From CBFHMJ01 sp965656875 (GTDB taxonomy: Bacteria; Pseudomonadota; Gammaproteobacteria; Enterobacterales; Alteromonadaceae): 64,000 nt of DNA. This document shows positions 8,365-18,002 of this stretch, piece by piece. A program made the position numbers and the translations under genes. The notes under the pieces are model-generated. The model was not told where the DNA came from. It did not search any database and was given only the letters and a program-made list of their open reading frames with translations. The stretch lies in NCBI GenBank assembly GCA_965656875.1, contig CBFHMJ010000003.1:310001-374000 (forward strand), read 5' to 3'. The first letter of the stretch is position 1; each line of letters starts with the position of its first letter.

Positions 8365-9437
8365 TGACTTGCCCCTATAAACAACAGCCACCAGCTGCAT
8401 GGTGGAAAGAAACGGTATCTGGTGTTGCAAGCACAGCACTGGATACCCAACAACACAGTAAATTCAAGATCCTTCCCGAACACAAAGTCGCGACCGCTGG
8501 AAGCTGCTTTGCACAGCGACTGGCACATGCGTTACAACAACAGCAATTTAATTATTTCTCAACTGAACCCGGTCCTGCTTTCCTGCCTGAAAAAACACGT
8601 AAAAAGTGGAATTATGGCGTCTATTCGGCTCGTTATGGCAATGTGTATTCAACCGCGCAATTACTGCAACTGTTGCAACGAGCCTTTGGTGAATGGACAC
8701 CTGAACCACATGTGCTGGAACAGGACGGGCGTTTTTATGATCCGTTCAGGCCTTATATTCAACCACAAGGGTTTGCAACAGTTGAGGCGTTGTTGGCTGA
8801 TCAGCAGCAGCATTTGCAAGCGGTCAAACAGCTTATCGAAGAAATGGATGTATTTATCTTTACTCTTGGCTTAACGGAAGCCTGGGTGAACACGGCGGAT
8901 GGCAGTGTGTATCCTGTGTGTCCGGGATGCGGCCCGGGTGAATACGATGAGCACCGGTATCAGTTTGTGAATTACCGGGTGCATGAAGTCATTGAACAGC
9001 TTGATGCCGCGATTGCTTTCATTCAGCGAGTGAATCCCGATTGTAAGGTTATTCTGACGGTCTCGCCTGTGCCATTGGCTGCGACCATGACAAACACCGG
9101 TGTAATGCGTGCCACAAGCTATTCTAAATCCGTCCTGCGCATTGCGGCTGAAGAGATGTTCCAGAAATGGCCTCAGGTTGATTATTTCTCATCCTATGAG
9201 GTTGTGACGCAAACTTATAATCAATCAACTTACTATCAATCAGATAAACGAAACGTCACCGACTTTGCGGTCGATCACGTTATGACGCTGTTTTTCCGGT
9301 ATTTTACTCAACTGGAATTAGAAAAAGCACCATCAGAAAAACAGCCGGAAGTAAGCGAGTCTGGCAATTTGCCTCTGACGTCGGTTGCTAATGATGATGT
9401 CATTTGTGATGAAGAAAAATTAAACCTGTTACTCTGA
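8364..9437 (+). CDS. GSCFA-domain protein (predicted SGNH-like acyl esterase/transferase)
   Basis: The 357-residue protein carries the family-naming motif AGSCFAQRLA near residue 46, followed by an FTLGLTEAW segment near 172 and a VNPDCKVILTVSPVPL segment. These are the conserved blocks of the GSCFA family (PF08885), a relative of SGNH/GDSL hydrolases found in surface-polysaccharide clusters. No member known to me has a firmly established substrate, but glycan O-acyl transfer or de-esterification is the usual suggestion. There is no signal peptide, so it should act in the cytoplasm. It overlaps the methyltransferase upstream and is followed by another SGNH-type protein, so two SGNH-like enzymes are adjacent. 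Confidence 0.82.
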   Translation: MTCPYKQQPPAAWWKETVSGVASTALDTQQHSKFKILPEHKVATAGSCFAQRLAHALQQQQFNYFSTEPGPAFLPEKTRKKWNYGVYSARYGNVYSTAQLLQLLQRAFGEWTPEPHVLEQDGRFYDPFRPYIQPQGFATVEALLADQQQHLQAVKQLIEEMDVFIFTLGLTEAWVNTADGSVYPVCPGCGPGEYDEHRYQFVNYRVHEVIEQLDAAIAFIQRVNPDCKVILTVSPVPLAATMTNTGVMRATSYSKSVLRIAAEEMFQKWPQVDYFSSYEVVTQTYNQSTYYQSDKRNVTDFAVDHVMTLFFRYFTQLELEKAPSEKQPEVSESGNLPLTSVANDDVICDEEKLNLLL

Positions 9438-9481
9438 TTACCGTTGCTGATTGTTTCGGTAATTTATTGATGGAAAGCAAC

Positions 9482-11164
9482 ATGACAGAACACATGCCCG
9501 CATTCAATCCAACCTATCGTTCGCTATATTTTGTCGGCGACAGCCACGGCCTTATTTTTCGTGATCAATCCTTTGTTGAGCCGTTAAGTAACGATTCCTT
9601 TGTGATCAAGCATAGTTATATTCCAGGGCTAAACGCGAATAATGTGTTTGATGAAAACAGCAAAGTCCTGAATAACGACCTGTATCAATATTTGAAAATA
9701 AACAGTCTTATGGGTGAAGGTGGTAAAGCGCGCTGGAACCGTTGTGACGGACTGCATACAGCGGTTGCCGTAGCGACTAAACAAACACAAACCGCGCCAC
9801 CAATCGTACTGTTTTGTGGTGAACTTACCCTGAGGGAAAATATTTTCAGGCAACTCAGTGACCATTACCTCCTGTTGGATGACGGCAGCCTGACACCTAA
9901 AGACAGCGATCACGACGAAGCTGGTCAAATCTGGCCTGCTGAGCTAATCAATGACTGGTTGGCAGATGAATTCAGTGCGTTAATCGCGGGGTTGATTCAT
10001 ATTCGTCGCAGCGGTCTGGTCAATATCAATCTGGCGGCATTACCCCTGCCAACGGCAGATGATGAAACCTTTTCAGCGATGAATGGTTTTGCTTGTCCGT
10101 TCGAATTACGGCTGGCATTTACGCAACGCGTTAATCACTATTTGCGTCAGATATGTCAGCAACAGAGTATAGGCTTTATTGATATCTCTGCAGCGATTCT
10201 TGCTGAGGAAAACTGGCAAACTCAATACCATCTGGACGGCGTACATTTGTCGAAGAAATCAGCACCGATGTTTGTGAACGAGTTATTCCATCGGTTGTAT
10301 AACAATACTTGTTATTTCGTGAATCGAAGTCGATATCAGTATCTGGAAGCTCAGGCAAAGGCGCACTATGCTGTGCTACCGGTGGATGGCTGGCGGCATG
10401 AACGTGAAACGTTTACGACTCAGGGTATTGTGACACGGTGCATAGACAGTGGGCCAGAAGCGGTGCTAATGGATAAACTGGATAAAGCATTTGTGGCCGA
10501 TTTGTCGGTGGCCAATAAACACCTCAGTCTGGACTGGTGTGGTAATAACATTGAGCCGTTTTCCGACAAGATCAATACAATGATGGTTGATGAATCGTTT
10601 TTAGCGCAAGCGCATCAATTGATCTTTGGTGGCTGGATTGCGCAGTGGGTTGAGCAATGTTTAGGTCATCAAATTTCTATTGCGAATGTCAGACCGGTGG
10701 AATCACAGGCCTGGCCTGCTAAAGAAGGTGCGCCGGGTGAACCTCAGGCGATGCATTATGATGGCTGTCCCGCGGGTGTCTATCGATTGATTGTTTATCT
10801 GACCGATGTTGACTGTGCTGAAGATGGCGCGTTTCAATATCAGTCTGTAGAAGATGATTCATTGATAACCATGACTGGAAAAGCAGGGACCGTACTATTT
10901 TTTGATGCGAATAAGATTTTGCATCAAGGCCATCCTCCTCGCACACAAAAGCGACGAGTGCTGGATTTTGTGGTGACTCCCGCGCTTGCTGATGCGCCTC
11001 ATCTGATGCTCAGTGCAGGTATGAATAACTGGCCCGCAGATCCGTATCATTTCACGTTAAAAGGTATTCGCAGTTACCCTGAAATGGCTGGCACCTTGTT
11101 TGATCAACATCGTTCGTTGTATGAGTATGTAATCAGTACGGCAAAGGATGTGATGGCGAGCTAA
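9482..11164 (+). CDS. Fusion of SGNH-like hydrolase and 2-oxoglutarate/Fe(II) dioxygenase
   Basis: I start at the ATG at 9482 because GGAAAG lies five bases upstream; an ATG at 9470 is in frame. The 560-residue protein has two domains. The N-terminal half shows FVGDSHG (Ser near 21) and DGVHLS (Asp252, His255), the block I and block V signatures of SGNH hydrolases and acyltransferases. The C-terminal half has MHYDGCPAG with His425-x-Asp427 and, 54 residues later, a His481 (LHQGHPPR) with a following Arg, the iron and 2-oxoglutarate ligand pattern of the phytanoyl-CoA/prolyl hydroxylase superfamily. The protein may hydroxylate and acylate, or deacylate, the same substrate. This is the last rightward gene before the inverted block. 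Confidence 0.7.
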   Translation: MTEHMPAFNPTYRSLYFVGDSHGLIFRDQSFVEPLSNDSFVIKHSYIPGLNANNVFDENSKVLNNDLYQYLKINSLMGEGGKARWNRCDGLHTAVAVATKQTQTAPPIVLFCGELTLRENIFRQLSDHYLLLDDGSLTPKDSDHDEAGQIWPAELINDWLADEFSALIAGLIHIRRSGLVNINLAALPLPTADDETFSAMNGFACPFELRLAFTQRVNHYLRQICQQQSIGFIDISAAILAEENWQTQYHLDGVHLSKKSAPMFVNELFHRLYNNTCYFVNRSRYQYLEAQAKAHYAVLPVDGWRHERETFTTQGIVTRCIDSGPEAVLMDKLDKAFVADLSVANKHLSLDWCGNNIEPFSDKINTMMVDESFLAQAHQLIFGGWIAQWVEQCLGHQISIANVRPVESQAWPAKEGAPGEPQAMHYDGCPAGVYRLIVYLTDVDCAEDGAFQYQSVEDDSLITMTGKAGTVLFFDANKILHQGHPPRTQKRRVLDFVVTPALADAPHLMLSAGMNNWPADPYHFTLKGIRSYPEMAGTLFDQHRSLYEYVISTAKDVMAS

Positions 11165-11250
11165 GTTAGCTGGCCTTTTCGGGATAAATTCAGTTTGATA
11201 AGGCGTTGTTCAGAGGCTGAAGAAAATAGCCTGTCAAAGGTCAACAGTTC

Positions 11251-12426
11251 TTAGCGTTCAGCCATAAATTCGTTCAGGCAGGTCATCAGGCCTTCCGTCG
11301 ATGTATCCCCCCAAACTACCTGTTGTTTGTTATTAGCAAACTTCAGGTGTTTAGCATTTAATTCCACATCAAAATGTCTTGCTGATTCTTCAGCATTACC
11401 AGACTGTTGAAAAATGTAATACGGCGTATCGCTGAACATAGCTGCTGTCGCCGGGCCGCTGTTTGATCCCATGAATAAATCACATTCAAGAATCATCGCC
11501 AGTTCATGCTGTAAGTTCAGACCGTAAGATTTGAGAATTAGCACATTGGGAAGGCGGTACAGTGATCGCGGGAATTCTGCCGGACGACCACAAACCACGA
11601 ATACCACATCAGGATGTTGTTTAAATGCTTGGTGAAAGAAGTCCAGCCAGTGTTCAAATACAGCATCACGATTTAATGCACCGCCTTTCAACGTTGCGGT
11701 TTCATTGCGACGCTGACGCATATGGACTGCAACAAAAACGGTGTCTGGTTTAAAGCCAAACATCAGGTTGTTCGACAGAACCGTAACACCGTCTGGCGCT
11801 TTAACCTTAGGCACAAACCCCTGTTCCTGATGGAAGTCATTCATCAGTTTGAACAAACTATGGTGCTGTCGTTGTTGATTTAATTCATCAACATAATCAG
11901 TAAAACGAGGGTAGGTCAGCACGTCATACTGTGTAGCGGTGATTAACAGCGTATCCAGTTCACCGCGGTCGGAAACGATATGAATATTGCGTTGATCCGC
12001 ACAGAAGAAAAATGCTGCGAAGATATCGAGCAGATATTGATGATAGTTCTCGCGCACAATATAGCCGCGCTGTGAACCGGCCGCTGGAATTACCGGGTCA
12101 GCGAGTACATAGATATCAGCTCCCGCTTTTTGTTGTCGATGCACTTCCATCGATACTTCGATACAGAAGTTCAGAATATCGCCCAGGGAATAGGGGCGGG
12201 CGGCAAAATCCCAGACGGCGATCAGATTCGGATTGTCCGTAATAGCTTGAACGGAGCGTTCTCGTGAAGGATCGGTATTGGCGACGATAGTGTCTTCCAT
12301 CGTAATTCGACGGCCACCACCCTTTCGTCCCATAAAATAGTAATAGAGCAAACGAGCCAGCGGCGACTTGCCGCTGAGTGATTTAAGGGCTTTTAATCCC
12401 AGTTCCTGAATAGAAGGAAAACTCAT
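11251..12426 (-). CDS. Putative glycosyltransferase (GT-B-like C-terminal half)
   Basis: This 391-residue protein has no signal peptide. The C-terminal part has VFVAVHMRQRRNE, then HPDVVFVVCGRPAEF, PNVLILKSYGLNLQHELAMILECDLFMGSNSGPATAAMF, followed by PYYIF. This arrangement of a basic phosphate-binding segment, an alternating Rossmann region and a GxNSGPA loop resembles GT-B glycosyltransferases and fucosyltransferase-like proteins in O-antigen clusters. I do not recognise the exact family. It overlaps the end of the carbamoyltransferase gene by four bases (ATGA), so the two are translationally coupled. Confidence 0.55.
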   Translation of the reverse strand: MSFPSIQELGLKALKSLSGKSPLARLLYYYFMGRKGGGRRITMEDTIVANTDPSRERSVQAITDNPNLIAVWDFAARPYSLGDILNFCIEVSMEVHRQQKAGADIYVLADPVIPAAGSQRGYIVRENYHQYLLDIFAAFFFCADQRNIHIVSDRGELDTLLITATQYDVLTYPRFTDYVDELNQQRQHHSLFKLMNDFHQEQGFVPKVKAPDGVTVLSNNLMFGFKPDTVFVAVHMRQRRNETATLKGGALNRDAVFEHWLDFFHQAFKQHPDVVFVVCGRPAEFPRSLYRLPNVLILKSYGLNLQHELAMILECDLFMGSNSGPATAAMFSDTPYYIFQQSGNAEESARHFDVELNAKHLKFANNKQQVVWGDTSTEGLMTCLNEFMAER

Positions 12427-14411
12427 AATTCGTTAGGCTTTTGATGGTTTTTTTCGAAAAGAATGCCGTCAATGTATAGCAAGTCGATGGCGGTATCCGC
12501 GAAGAATGCAAGTGCATTAGCAGGTGTTTCAACGATTGGTTCACCAGGACCATTGAACGAAGTATTCATCAGTACGGCGATGCCCGTGTTTGCTTTGAAA
12601 TGCGTTAACACGGAAAAGACACCACCACAGGATTCATCGACAGTTTGAATGCGAGAAGAATTATCGACGTGAGTAATTGCCGGAACGTCGTCTTTTTTGA
12701 CCTGTGCCGTGAACAACATGTAAGGCGATGGCAGTGGACAACCCTCAAACCAGTGTGCTGCGTCGTCAGCGAGTACGATAGGTGCGAAAGGTCGCCATAG
12801 TTCCCGGCCTTTAATGTGATTCACTCTGGCCCAGTTTTCGGCCGATGATGGATTCGCCAGAATACTACGGTGGCCCAGTGCTCTCGGGCCAATTTCACTT
12901 TGACCTTCGAACCAGCACACGGTTTTATCAGCTGCCAGTGCTGAAGCCGCATGGGCTGCTGCATCGGTTAACGTCATTGCTGTTGCGGTGAATTGCCCCG
13001 GGTACTGCTGTAACAGTTCGTCCTGGTCTGCAATCCAGCGACTGCCAGGATAGGCGGATAAAACTGATGTGCCTTGTGGCAGGCGAGGATTATCCAGCAC
13101 ATTGTGATACAAGGCTAAGGCTGCGCCAATGGCAATACCACTGTCATCGCAGCACGGTTCGATATAAACATTTTCAAATGCTGATTGTTGCCAAAGCTGG
13201 CTGTTACTCGGGCAATTAAGCGCTGTTCCGCCTGATAAACACAGATTCGTTGTGGTTCTGTTATTGGTGTTGGTTTTACTTAATCCAGCATGCAGTGCCG
13301 ATGCCGCTGCCAGATAACTTGCTTCAAACAGTTTCTGTGTGGTGAGAGCAATATCGGCATTAATTGCCGCCGTCATCTGTTCTTTATCACTGAGAGGCTC
13401 GAAGTCATAGCCTTGCGCTTCTGCTTGTTTCAGGCAATGTTCAAACCATAACGTCCGATAATCCTCACTATCAAATGTTGTGGTGAAATCCGCAAAATTG
13501 CCGACAAATTCGTCGAATGAGAAAACATTTTTGCCCCAGGAACTTAAGCCCATCAATTTACCCGCTGGCCCAATCAGACCCAGGTTTAATTTCACACCGA
13601 CGCTGTCGTACAACGCGCCAAGAAATAGATGATGAGGAGCAAGAGGAAAAATTTTGTGATCAGTGCCGTAGTAGAACATGCCGACATCATAACCGGATGG
13701 TCTGGAATGTCCGTCATGGGTGATAATGCCCGCATCCTGATAATCTGAGGTGTAAAAAGTACTCGCAGCATGACACATATGATGATGGATAAAATAGCCC
13801 GGCAGTGTCTCACCAAATAAATCTACAGTGACAGGTAAATGAAAGCCTTTTCGAACCGTTTCATTGGCGGTGAAATCAGCAAATCCTTCCTCGCCAATTT
13901 GTTCCAGGGTTTTTAATGTTTGCCAGGGGAGTTGCTCGATATACTGATCCAGCCAGCCACTGGCCAGTTCGATAGCTTGTTCTGCATCGGCATATTCCGG
14001 ATAGAACAGGCTATACGTTTTAAAGGCCTGGGAATCTCTGAATTCCGGGGCCAGCAGATAAGCTTTCAGATCGTTATTCAGTTGTGTTGCGTAATCGCTG
14101 ATACTTGTGTCGTTGTCATCCAGTAATGAACAGTTATCCTGATGGGCTGGATGGCGTTCAAATCGAATAGTGAGCGCTTCATGCTCGGTAAAGATTAATT
14201 CTTTTCGCTGGGTTGAACTGATAGCGACATAATCAATATCACTGATGGACAGGTCGGCATCGGCCAGAACCTGATTTATCGTCGCACTGTCCAGTCCAAG
14301 TGCGTGTTTAATACGAGAGATACGTTCACGCATGACATAGGCGATAACCTTACCATCCTCAATGATGGTGGCTGCTGCGTCATGTCCAAAGTGAAGACCT
14401 AGAATTCTCAT
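12423..14411 (-). CDS. NodU/CmcH/TobZ-family carbamoyltransferase
   Basis: The 662-residue protein matches the full length of NodU-type O-carbamoyltransferases. The N-terminal ASKHA-fold part starts ILGLHFGHDAAATII and contains HHHMCHAASTFYTS; LCLSGGTALNCPSNS and a YrdC/Kae1-like C-terminal part with WFEGQSEIGPRALGHRSILANP complete the signature. Known members use carbamoyl phosphate and ATP to make carbamoyl-AMP and transfer the carbamoyl group to a hydroxyl of a sugar or antibiotic. Here it probably decorates the surface glycan. The final ATG overlaps the downstream glycosyltransferase-like gene, and the upstream neighbour ends one base before its start. Confidence 0.92.
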   Translation of the reverse strand: MRILGLHFGHDAAATIIEDGKVIAYVMRERISRIKHALGLDSATINQVLADADLSISDIDYVAISSTQRKELIFTEHEALTIRFERHPAHQDNCSLLDDNDTSISDYATQLNNDLKAYLLAPEFRDSQAFKTYSLFYPEYADAEQAIELASGWLDQYIEQLPWQTLKTLEQIGEEGFADFTANETVRKGFHLPVTVDLFGETLPGYFIHHHMCHAASTFYTSDYQDAGIITHDGHSRPSGYDVGMFYYGTDHKIFPLAPHHLFLGALYDSVGVKLNLGLIGPAGKLMGLSSWGKNVFSFDEFVGNFADFTTTFDSEDYRTLWFEHCLKQAEAQGYDFEPLSDKEQMTAAINADIALTTQKLFEASYLAAASALHAGLSKTNTNNRTTTNLCLSGGTALNCPSNSQLWQQSAFENVYIEPCCDDSGIAIGAALALYHNVLDNPRLPQGTSVLSAYPGSRWIADQDELLQQYPGQFTATAMTLTDAAAHAASALAADKTVCWFEGQSEIGPRALGHRSILANPSSAENWARVNHIKGRELWRPFAPIVLADDAAHWFEGCPLPSPYMLFTAQVKKDDVPAITHVDNSSRIQTVDESCGGVFSVLTHFKANTGIAVLMNTSFNGPGEPIVETPANALAFFADTAIDLLYIDGILFEKNHQKPNEL

Positions 14412-14412
14412 A

Positions 14413-15966
14413 TCAATAATTCCTGTTTTTAGCGCAAGAGACAGATTTCGTGTCTGGTGAAGACATTGGGAACCAGTCGGGTAATGCTTTGCGGTTAACC
14501 AGAGCGGTTATCGCATCAGTTAAATAATGTTCGGTGTTGTTCACCTGGTAAAATGTTTCATCACGCCATGATTTTATCGACGACTGTTCATCGGATGGTA
14601 TTTTATGATGGCCTGATGTCAGGTGTTGCTTAGCTTGTGCGATTAACTCGGGTATCGAGTTGATAACAGTAGTGCCAATGTTCGTTCTGATTGACGAGTA
14701 TGTCTGGCCCTCAGCTTCAATGGATTGTGGCACCGGACGTGTGAAATAAAACAACACAGGCTTAAGCCAGGCTAGCGCATAGGTAAATGCGGATGTCGAT
14801 GAATCTGACACCATAAGCGCCGCGCGGCTAAAGGATTCACTATGGGTTGGTGAATCGTCGTAAATGAAGGCCGGATTATAACGAAAACGTTCGATAATGT
14901 GCTGAATACTTTGATTTAATTCCGGGACATCTTTTGCCGCCGGGTGAGGCCTGAAAATAACTTTAAAGTCAGGGAAGTGGTTTAACAGTGCATCAATGAT
15001 GCCTTCTGATGCGGTTGGAAAAGAATTCGGGTGTTCATCGTGAATATTGCCTGTTTTGGGAATAGCGCCCGGGCAGTACAGGATGGCATCATTGCGGCTG
15101 GCTCTGGTCGGTATTTTGTTTATTGCCAGATCCAGACTTAAATAGCCACCCGGAATCCAGGTAAATTGTTGTGCATCTGGCGTGTCCTGGAACAGGTGTT
15201 GATAAAAAGGAACCAACGAACGGTATGGCAACAGCATGTGAGAAAAACACTGTAATATGGTGGTCGCAACGTTTTGTTTTACTTGTTCGATGGGCGGTTG
15301 GCTGTCGATGTGGCGCTCAAGAAAGCCAACAAATCCATGTGGGATAAACAGTGCTGGAACAGAAAGCTGTTTTAGTTGCTGCATAGGGCTACACAGCAAA
15401 TTGTTATCGCCGATAAACAAGTCGCAGTTTGGTAAATAACGATATAAATCAAATTGACCGGATAGTTCAACGACCAGACCTTGCTGTTCCAGTGCATCAT
15501 GCAATCGCTGTTCGGTAAAAATCACGCACTGATACCCGGCTGCTTTTACAGCATTGACCACAATATGATATTGCTTACGATAGCCCGCGTTTGCCAGTAG
15601 ATGAATACCTACAGTTTGAGGTGTCTTTGCTGTTGTGATTACGTCAGAATGGGTAGAGCGTGGTAGTGGTTCAGGCACCTGATGCACCAGGAATTCGCCA
15701 TAGCGTGAACATTTTTTTATCCCTGCCTGAAAGACTTGTTCCGAAAATCCGGTATATCCATGATCAGCAACAATGATTACATCAAGGTCGCTTTTTTCAT
15801 CCAGGTTCAGTGATGATAATTGTTCGAGCGTAAATAACCGGAGAGGGTGCTGGGAAAAGGTCGGCAAGTGATTAATAAAACTGAAAAATTGACGGCTGAA
15901 TCCACCGGAATTTAATACAACGAAATTATGGTCAACAAGTCTTTGCTTTTTAATACCTGAACTCAT
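14413..15966 (-). CDS. CDP-glycerol glycerophosphotransferase-like protein
   Basis: The core of this protein has NCDLFIGDNN, ALFIPHGFVGFLERH, then VIFRPHP and a SFSRAALMVSDSSTSAFTYALAWLKPVLFY segment. The RPHP motif and the S-D-S-S-T loop are the hallmarks of the TagF/TagB glycerophosphotransferase fold, used to add polyol phosphates or build capsule linkers. No signal peptide is evident. The start is uncertain: I use the ATG at 15966 (517 residues), but an ATG at 16059 and a TTG at 16080 are in frame, and none has a convincing ribosome site. It is the first gene of the leftward three-gene block and starts divergently from the transketolase genes. Confidence 0.6.
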   Translation of the reverse strand: MSSGIKKQRLVDHNFVVLNSGGFSRQFFSFINHLPTFSQHPLRLFTLEQLSSLNLDEKSDLDVIIVADHGYTGFSEQVFQAGIKKCSRYGEFLVHQVPEPLPRSTHSDVITTAKTPQTVGIHLLANAGYRKQYHIVVNAVKAAGYQCVIFTEQRLHDALEQQGLVVELSGQFDLYRYLPNCDLFIGDNNLLCSPMQQLKQLSVPALFIPHGFVGFLERHIDSQPPIEQVKQNVATTILQCFSHMLLPYRSLVPFYQHLFQDTPDAQQFTWIPGGYLSLDLAINKIPTRASRNDAILYCPGAIPKTGNIHDEHPNSFPTASEGIIDALLNHFPDFKVIFRPHPAAKDVPELNQSIQHIIERFRYNPAFIYDDSPTHSESFSRAALMVSDSSTSAFTYALAWLKPVLFYFTRPVPQSIEAEGQTYSSIRTNIGTTVINSIPELIAQAKQHLTSGHHKIPSDEQSSIKSWRDETFYQVNNTEHYLTDAITALVNRKALPDWFPMSSPDTKSVSCAKNRNY

Positions 15967-16185
15967 TAGAATGCCGGGCAAACTCTCATTAATTGATGTA
16001 CAACGAAGCCGAAAATAACGAACTTCTGCTACACGAGCTGGCCTGAAAAGATGGAACATGGCGCCAATACTGGCTGCCAATCCACTTAGATTCTTTTCAG
16101 TGCTTATGAATATTAATCGCTACTACATAAAGTTATCTGGTCAATCACCGATAACTTTAATAGTTTTGACGTTAAACAGATAAAT

Positions 16186-17043
16186 ATGACTCAGGCAAAT
16201 CCTGCACGGAATCATGATTTGCAGCAACTGGCCCGCGAAATTCGCTATGACCTTGTTTCTGTATCTCATCATACCAAAACACCGCATCTGGCATCATGCC
16301 TGTCAGCGGTCGATATTATGACAGTTTTATACTGGAAATTCATGAACTTGTCTCCTACAGAACCTCATGCACTTAACCGGGATCGTTTCTTGTTGAGTAA
16401 AGGTCATGCGGCGTCGGTTCTGTACACCGTACTGGCTCACTATGGTTTTTATGACCGCGATGAATTATTTGAACACGGAAAAACCGGTTCTGTGTTTGAA
16501 GAACACCCAGGTGTTCATGCGCCGGACGGTGTTGAAACCGTATCGGGTTCGCTTGGACACAATCTGGGTATCGCGCTCGGTATGGCAAAAGGGGCAAAGC
16601 TACGCAACCAGTCGCAGACGTACTATGTACTGATGGGCGACGGTGAAATGAATGAAGGTTCAGTGTGGGAAGCCGCGATGCTGGCACCAGCACAGAAGCT
16701 GGATAATCTGGTCGCCATAGTTGATTGCAATAAATGGCAGGGAACAGGGCGTAGTCAGGATATCACCGCACTGGAACCGCTCGATGAAAAATGGCGGAGT
16801 TTTGGCTGGAAAGTACATCGGGTGAATGGTCATGATCATGATGCGCTCTCACGAGCGTTGACCCGGGCGCAACAATCGGCTGAACAACAATCCGGTAAAC
16901 CAACCGCTATCATTGCGGATACAGTGAAAGGCAAAGGTGTATCTTTCATGGAAGACGACAATAACTGGCATTATCGGATTCCAACACTGGAAGAAGTGAT
17001 GACTGCTGCTGAAGAGCTGGGTGTGGAGCATATCGAACGATGA
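16186..17043 (+). CDS. Transketolase, N-terminal (thiamine pyrophosphate-binding) subunit
   Basis: This 285-residue protein equals the N-terminal third of a transketolase. It has DRFLLSKGHAASVLY, EEHPGVHAPDGVETVSGSLGHNLGIALGMA and the thiamine-diphosphate motif GDGEMNEGSVWEAAMLA, with a later DCNKWQGTGRS. Split transketolases of this size form heterotetramers with a C-terminal partner, encoded here immediately downstream with a four-base overlap. The family moves two-carbon units between sugar phosphates. A dedicated copy in a glycan cluster suggests supply of a ketose such as sedoheptulose 7-phosphate or building of a modified sugar; the substrate is not shown by the sequence. Confidence 0.9.
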   Translation: MTQANPARNHDLQQLAREIRYDLVSVSHHTKTPHLASCLSAVDIMTVLYWKFMNLSPTEPHALNRDRFLLSKGHAASVLYTVLAHYGFYDRDELFEHGKTGSVFEEHPGVHAPDGVETVSGSLGHNLGIALGMAKGAKLRNQSQTYYVLMGDGEMNEGSVWEAAMLAPAQKLDNLVAIVDCNKWQGTGRSQDITALEPLDEKWRSFGWKVHRVNGHDHDALSRALTRAQQSAEQQSGKPTAIIADTVKGKGVSFMEDDNNWHYRIPTLEEVMTAAEELGVEHIER

Positions 17044-18002
17044 GAAATCAATTCGCAAAACTAATGACACACCACGCGGCGGACAATGAGAATCTGGTGT
17101 TATTGTACGCAGACATTGGTAATCGCCTGTTTAATCCATTAAAAGAAATAGCGCCTGAGCGCACGATCAATGCCGGGATTGCTGAGGCGAATATGGCCTC
17201 AATGGCTGCAGGTCTGGCGGCTGAAGGGTTTAAACCATTCTGTTACACCATCACACCGTTTACTTCTTCTCGTAACTACGAACAAATCAAAATTGATATC
17301 GCATATCAGCAATTGCCTGTGGTCATCGTAGGCACGGGTTCAGGTCTGAGCTATGCCAATCTTGGCCCAACTCATCACTCTTTTGAAGATCTGGCGATTA
17401 TGCGTGTTCTGCCTAACATGAAAGTTGTGTGTCCTGCCGATTCGCTGGAGCTGGCGGCGCTGTTTCCTCAGTTACTGGCAGAAAAATCTCCTGTGTATTG
17501 TCGAATAGGCAAGAAGAATGAGCCGTTGTGTTATGAAGAGCAGCCGCAACTCACCCTGGGTAAGGCGCATGTGGTGTTTGAACGTCCGGCTCATTTAACA
17601 TCGATTGATCAACAAGCTGGAAAGCGGGTGGCTATTTTGTCGAATGGGACAATTTTACCGCTGGCCAGAGCGGTTGGTATGCAATTGGTGTTACAAGGAC
17701 ATGATGTCAGGCTGAGTAGTTTTCACACCATAAAACCGCTGGATACGCAGCATCTGGCTGATACATTCGCTGAATACGATGTCGTAGTGACATTGGAAGA
17801 ACACAGTATTCATGGTGGTTTTGGCAGTAGTGTGGCGGAATGGCTGGTGGATCAAAGTGCGGTTAATAGTGCCAGGTTGGTTCGTTTTGGGATTCCTGAC
17901 ACATTTATCGACAGGGTTCACAGTCGTGATGATGCCCTGGAACAGGCCGGATTGACAAAAGAGAAGATTCTGGCGCAGTTGCAAGAGGCATTGAATGGCT
18001 GA
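17040..18002 (+). CDS. Transketolase, C-terminal (pyrimidine-binding) subunit
   Basis: The 320-residue protein holds the pyrimidine-binding and C-terminal domains of transketolase: NAGIAEANMASMAAGLAAEG contains the Glu that activates thiamine diphosphate, GLSYANLGPTHHSFEDLAIMRVLPNMKVVCPAD follows, and VVTLEEHSIHGGFGSSVAEWL is the C-terminal domain signature. It overlaps the N-subunit gene by four bases and the HAD gene by eight, so all three are translated together. The two subunits together equal a full-length transketolase. Confidence 0.9.
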   Translation: MRNQFAKLMTHHAADNENLVLLYADIGNRLFNPLKEIAPERTINAGIAEANMASMAAGLAAEGFKPFCYTITPFTSSRNYEQIKIDIAYQQLPVVIVGTGSGLSYANLGPTHHSFEDLAIMRVLPNMKVVCPADSLELAALFPQLLAEKSPVYCRIGKKNEPLCYEEQPQLTLGKAHVVFERPAHLTSIDQQAGKRVAILSNGTILPLARAVGMQLVLQGHDVRLSSFHTIKPLDTQHLADTFAEYDVVVTLEEHSIHGGFGSSVAEWLVDQSAVNSARLVRFGIPDTFIDRVHSRDDALEQAGLTKEKILAQLQEALNG

